Notes under the pieces: model-generated
Seen by the model: only the letters and a program-made list of their open reading frames with translations
Told to the model about the DNA's origin: nothing
Databases searched by the model: none
From: CAZYJD01 sp964647785
GTDB lineage: Bacteria > Bacteroidota > Bacteroidia > NS11-12g > UBA9320
Direction of reading: 5' to 3'
Assembly: GCA_964647785.1 (NCBI GenBank)
Contig: CAZYJD010000014.1
Span: 1-35,990 of the forward strand
Length of the DNA: 35,990 nucleotides
Program-made: the position numbers and the translations under genes
Part shown: one piece after another, positions 33,172-35,990 of the stretch
How the letters are laid out: every line of letters begins with the position of its first letter
Position numbering within the stretch: the stretch's first letter is position 1

Positions 33172-34251
33172 TTATTCATTCAAAGGTGCAATGCGTTTTT
33201 CGATGTACTCAGAATTCATCAATGCAAGCACCCCGGTGTAATTGGGTCGGAAGCGAAACATTTCGCCCAAGCGGATTTCTCGTTCTTTCTTGAGGTGTAC
33301 CACCATCATATCTGAGCTGCTCCCAAGCACTTCTACATCCGGATCAAGGGGCACCAAGTCATTAGGGCTTACATCCAAAACACCCACGTCTAAAATGATC
33401 CTTAGCCCTTCTTCCCCCACCCATTCAGGCTCTATTTCAGGGGTTTCACCTAACAGATTGCTGCCTTGTTCACCCGTAGCAGCCATGGGTTTTTGTCGCA
33501 CTTCAATCACTTCTGCAAAAAGGGTAAAAACATCCTGTTTCATGTGCTTAATAGGTTCTTGCTCATAAATGTCGTTGCCAAAGAACAAAGTCTCACCAAT
33601 GCGAAAATGATTGCAGCCTTTGGGCACCTGTTTGCGCGAGATGAGCGGATATGTGATGGAAGAACCGCTGGAAACCCATTGAACATTCGATCCAAATCGG
33701 GCATTGAGCAATTCTTTGTACAAGCTCAGCTGAACCAGCTTGTCGTAAGAAGGGAGGATGCCATTGAGACAATTGAGATTGGCACCAATGCCAATGACTT
33801 GGATGTGTGGCAATTCAAAAACTTCCCGATAAAATGAGATGAGGTCTTCACCCATCACGCCTTCGCGGAGGTCGCCTAGCTCAACCATGATCAATATTTT
33901 GTGGATATTTCCTAGTTTCCCTGCTTCCTCATTGATCTTTCGGATGGTGCGTATATGGGTATTGAAACTCACATCAGCACAATGCACCAATCGCCTGATG
34001 CTATTAATCGGAGGCGGCTTGATATAAACCCTTTGTATATCCGGGGCTATTTCCTTCATTTTCTCCAGATTGCTCATACGCGAATCGTGAATTTCATCAG
34101 GATGGAGGCGGGCAACGGCCTCTAAATAAGTTTTATTGCCACAGAGAAGTTTCACCACAACGCCCCAGTGTTTATGGTTTTTTTCGAAAGCTCTTTTTAA
34201 GAAAAGATAGTTTTTCCTTAGGCTGTTTTCGTTCAGTTTGATGTAGGCCAT
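33172..34251 (-). CDS. ornithine/alanine racemase family PLP enzyme
   Basis: The 359-residue protein belongs to fold-type III PLP enzymes. It has the PLP lysine in GVVVKLLCGN (Lys34), the VELGDLREGV strand, GIGANLNCLNG, the phosphate-binding SSGSSITYPL and the NHFRIGETLFFG segment. The pattern matches ornithine racemase-like proteins rather than the Alr/DadX branch. It would interconvert L and D forms of an amino acid in the cytoplasm; the substrate is not shown by sequence. The ATG overlaps the stop of the upstream symporter gene by 19 bases, so the two are probably translated together and may act on the same compound. Confidence 0.87.
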   Translation of the reverse strand: MAYIKLNENSLRKNYLFLKRAFEKNHKHWGVVVKLLCGNKTYLEAVARLHPDEIHDSRMSNLEKMKEIAPDIQRVYIKPPPINSIRRLVHCADVSFNTHIRTIRKINEEAGKLGNIHKILIMVELGDLREGVMGEDLISFYREVFELPHIQVIGIGANLNCLNGILPSYDKLVQLSLYKELLNARFGSNVQWVSSGSSITYPLISRKQVPKGCNHFRIGETLFFGNDIYEQEPIKHMKQDVFTLFAEVIEVRQKPMAATGEQGSNLLGETPEIEPEWVGEEGLRIILDVGVLDVSPNDLVPLDPDVEVLGSSSDMMVVHLKKEREIRLGEMFRFRPNYTGVLALMNSEYIEKRIAPLNE

Positions 34252-35675
34252 GACATTTTTTTAATGAAGAGGGTAGCTATTGAAAATCCAAGCCAGGAGA
34301 GTAGCAACCCGGGGATGATGGGATCGAGTTCAAAGGGAATTTGAATCCCGGAAAACTGGAATAAAAGGGTACTGATTCCCCCGACAAAAATAGCAAACAG
34401 GGCAGCAATGGGATGGGGTTTTCGATGAAAAAGCATGTACAAGGTTGGCACGAGTAAGCCCGCCACCATGAAAGAATAGGAGAGCAACATGAGTTCCAGC
34501 ACACTCTCCATTACGCTCGCAATGAGAATGGCCAAAAGCCCGATGATGAGGGTTGCCCATTGAGTGGATCGAATGGACCCATTGCGCTGCTTGCCAAAAT
34601 TAACAATATCCGTAACCCAGTTTCCTGAAGCTGCCAGCAAGCAACTATCTGCCGTAGACATGATGGCAGAGAAATAGGCAGAAAGCATCAGCCCCATCAA
34701 TCCGACAGGCAAAATGCTTCTTAGCAACATGGGCATGCCCAATTCTGCATCAATCCCGGCAGCACCGGTAAAACCCAGGGGAGCAAACAGACCCTGTTCA
34801 GCACAAACGCGTGCCAATAAACCAAGGCCAACACCCATGAATGCCATCAACGGATATTCAAATATTCCCGCGATGAACCAGGCTTTTTTTGCGTCTTTTT
34901 CAGTACGGCAGGTAAAGATTCGCTGATAAAGGGTCATGCCAATAAACCAAATGGGAATGATGGTTACAGCCCAATTTATGACTTGCGACCAAGACAGGTG
35001 GTTCAGTTTAAAGAAGTCGGCGGGTAGGCTTTGCCTGATCATTTCCCAACCACCGGCTTCCCGATATGCGAGGGGAAGTCCGATCCCTATCAGCCCCAAC
35101 ATCAACAAAATCCATTGAAATGTATCGGTATAAATCACTGCCTTGATTCCTCCAAAAGCTGTGTAAGCAACCGCTATGAACCCCATTGCTATAATGGCCC
35201 ATTTGAGATCCAGAGAAGGGAAAGTTCCAACGGCCAATTTGGCGCCAGCGAGGAGCTGAGAAGCAGTGAAGCCCAGATATCCTATGAATGAAATAATGCC
35301 GGCAGCTAAAGCTACTTTCGGACCATAGTACTCCTTTAAAAGTTGAGGAAAGGTGAACAGTCCTTTGCTTCTTCCCAATGGATAGACCCTCGGAATCAAT
35401 AAAACTGCGCTGAGCCATGCCCCAACCAATCCGGTGAAGAGCATCCAACTTCCTGAGATCCCCATCGCAAAGCCCAAACCTCCCAGACCAATGGAAAATC
35501 CTCCGCCTACATCGGTTGCCACAACGGAAAGGCCCACATGCGTGCTTCCGATGCCTTTGCCTCCGATGTAATAATCCTTTTGATCGCGGTTTTTCTTATG
35601 AAAATAGAACCCGACCCCAAGAACAGCCAACATATAGGCTGTAAAAATGAGCGCGTCTGCCCAATGCAACATCAT
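34233..35675 (-). CDS. sodium:solute symporter family transporter
   Basis: The 480-residue inner-membrane protein has about thirteen hydrophobic helices and SSS signatures: YYIGGKGIGSTHVGLSVVAT with DVGGGFSIGLGG near the first pore helix, AYTAFGGIKAVIYTDTFQ in the middle, and SAYFSAIMSTADSCLLAASGN with the Na2-site serine/threonine region. SSS proteins import sugars, amino acids, carboxylates or vitamins with Na+; the coupled racemase suggests an amino acid. Start is ATG 35675 (or 35672); the start codon shares one base with the stop of the GNAT gene. It overlaps the racemase start by 19 bases. Confidence 0.94.
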   Translation of the reverse strand: MMLHWADALIFTAYMLAVLGVGFYFHKKNRDQKDYYIGGKGIGSTHVGLSVVATDVGGGFSIGLGGLGFAMGISGSWMLFTGLVGAWLSAVLLIPRVYPLGRSKGLFTFPQLLKEYYGPKVALAAGIISFIGYLGFTASQLLAGAKLAVGTFPSLDLKWAIIAMGFIAVAYTAFGGIKAVIYTDTFQWILLMLGLIGIGLPLAYREAGGWEMIRQSLPADFFKLNHLSWSQVINWAVTIIPIWFIGMTLYQRIFTCRTEKDAKKAWFIAGIFEYPLMAFMGVGLGLLARVCAEQGLFAPLGFTGAAGIDAELGMPMLLRSILPVGLMGLMLSAYFSAIMSTADSCLLAASGNWVTDIVNFGKQRNGSIRSTQWATLIIGLLAILIASVMESVLELMLLSYSFMVAGLLVPTLYMLFHRKPHPIAALFAIFVGGISTLLFQFSGIQIPFELDPIIPGLLLSWLGFSIATLFIKKMSWPTSN

Positions 35676-35990
35676 CAGCGTTGAAGGCGCATTTCCAGGT
35701 ATTTGTTGCTGAAGCCATACTTTTCATACAGCTTTTTCGCCGGGTTCGATGGCTCCACATGCAGTGCGATGCTGCCTTTGCAGTAACGAAGCACTTCATC
35801 CATCAGCGCCTTCCCTATGCCCCGCCCTCTTTTGTCGGCTGCGGTAGCAATGTAAACAAGAATGTTCTCCGGGATGTAACCGTCCATACCGGTTTGGTTA
35901 ATAACGACCACACCCGCCAATTCAGTTCCTTCGCTTGCGGCAATTACCATCCCTCCAAAAGAAGGTCTTTCTTTAAGAGCATATTGTATG
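35675..35990 (-). CDS. GNAT family N-acetyltransferase (partial, 5' end outside window)
   Basis: The last 105 codons of a GNAT protein are present and the frame is open through the window edge at 35990, so the true start is beyond it. The acetyl-CoA motif A is clear (RGRGIGKALMDEVL), preceded by the strand ILVYIATAADK and followed by IALHVEPSNPAKKLYEKYGF, a normal C-terminal half. A start at the internal ATG 35950 would cut into the fold, and the upstream codons (IQYALKERPSFGG) look coding. The acceptor is unknown. Its TGA overlaps the symporter ATG by one base, tying the two together. Confidence 0.9.
   Translation of the reverse strand, partial: IQYALKERPSFGGMVIAASEGTELAGVVVINQTGMDGYIPENILVYIATAADKRGRGIGKALMDEVLRYCKGSIALHVEPSNPAKKLYEKYGFSNKYLEMRLQR

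Overview
The window reads as ordinary chromosomal DNA of a Bacteroidota bacterium, most like the Flavobacteriales/Sphingobacteriales/Cytophagales side of the phylum. The evidence is three proteins ending in type IX secretion (T9SS) type A sorting domains, a PorV/PorQ-like outer-membrane protein, a YtxJ bacillithiol-type protein, a fused E1 alpha-beta 2-oxoacid dehydrogenase, a cluster of SurA-like foldases, a short menaquinone-type MenE, and several promoter elements matching the Bacteroidota -7 consensus TAnnTTTG. I see no rRNA, tRNA, CRISPR array, insertion sequence, phage or plasmid gene. Genes are very tightly packed and no gene-free stretch exceeds about 180 bases.

Layout. 1-2.2 kb: a THUMP-like methyltransferase (minus), then a tiny lipoprotein overlapping ytxJ (plus), convergent with an OsmC protein (minus). 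2.2-6.8 kb: an unknown outer-membrane-type protein, lipA, and a large secreted Asp-box propeller protein. 6.8-12 kb (plus): spermidine-synthase-like protein, Hsp20, rlmI, pirin, DoxX, MATE exporter. 12-14 kb (minus): fused E1 dehydrogenase. 14-17.5 kb (plus): a coupled run pabA/trpG, alpha/beta hydrolase, CBS-CBS-ACT protein, single-POTRA Omp85 protein. 17.5-25.2 kb (minus): a likely operon of two parvulin foldases flanking a SurA-like lipoprotein, then a MoxR ATPase and a secreted PIG-L deacetylase. 25.3-27.6 kb (plus): a Tat-exported class V PLP enzyme overlapping menE. 27.6-36 kb (minus): partial GNAT, Na+/solute symporter, ornithine/alanine racemase-like enzyme, PorV/PorQ-like protein, beta-propeller lipoprotein, T9SS serine hydrolase, T9SS VWA protein.

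How the genes fit together. A large share concerns the cell envelope: outer-membrane protein folding (SurA-like trio, Omp85), T9SS cargo and a possible T9SS-associated outer-membrane pair, and a Tat substrate. A second theme is central metabolism (lipoate, 2-oxoacid oxidation, menaquinone, folate/tryptophan) and a third is thiol and stress homeostasis (YtxJ, OsmC, Hsp20, pirin).

No defence system, biosynthetic cluster or mobile element is visible. The most interesting signals are architectural: the PorV/PorQ-propeller pair, the foldase trio with an orphan MoxR, the tiny lipoprotein in front of ytxJ, promoter boxes so close to start codons that the mRNAs should be leaderless, and four convergent gene pairs that all overlap or abut with no room for a terminator. 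Most protein assignments rest on motifs recognised by eye; no database search was run.
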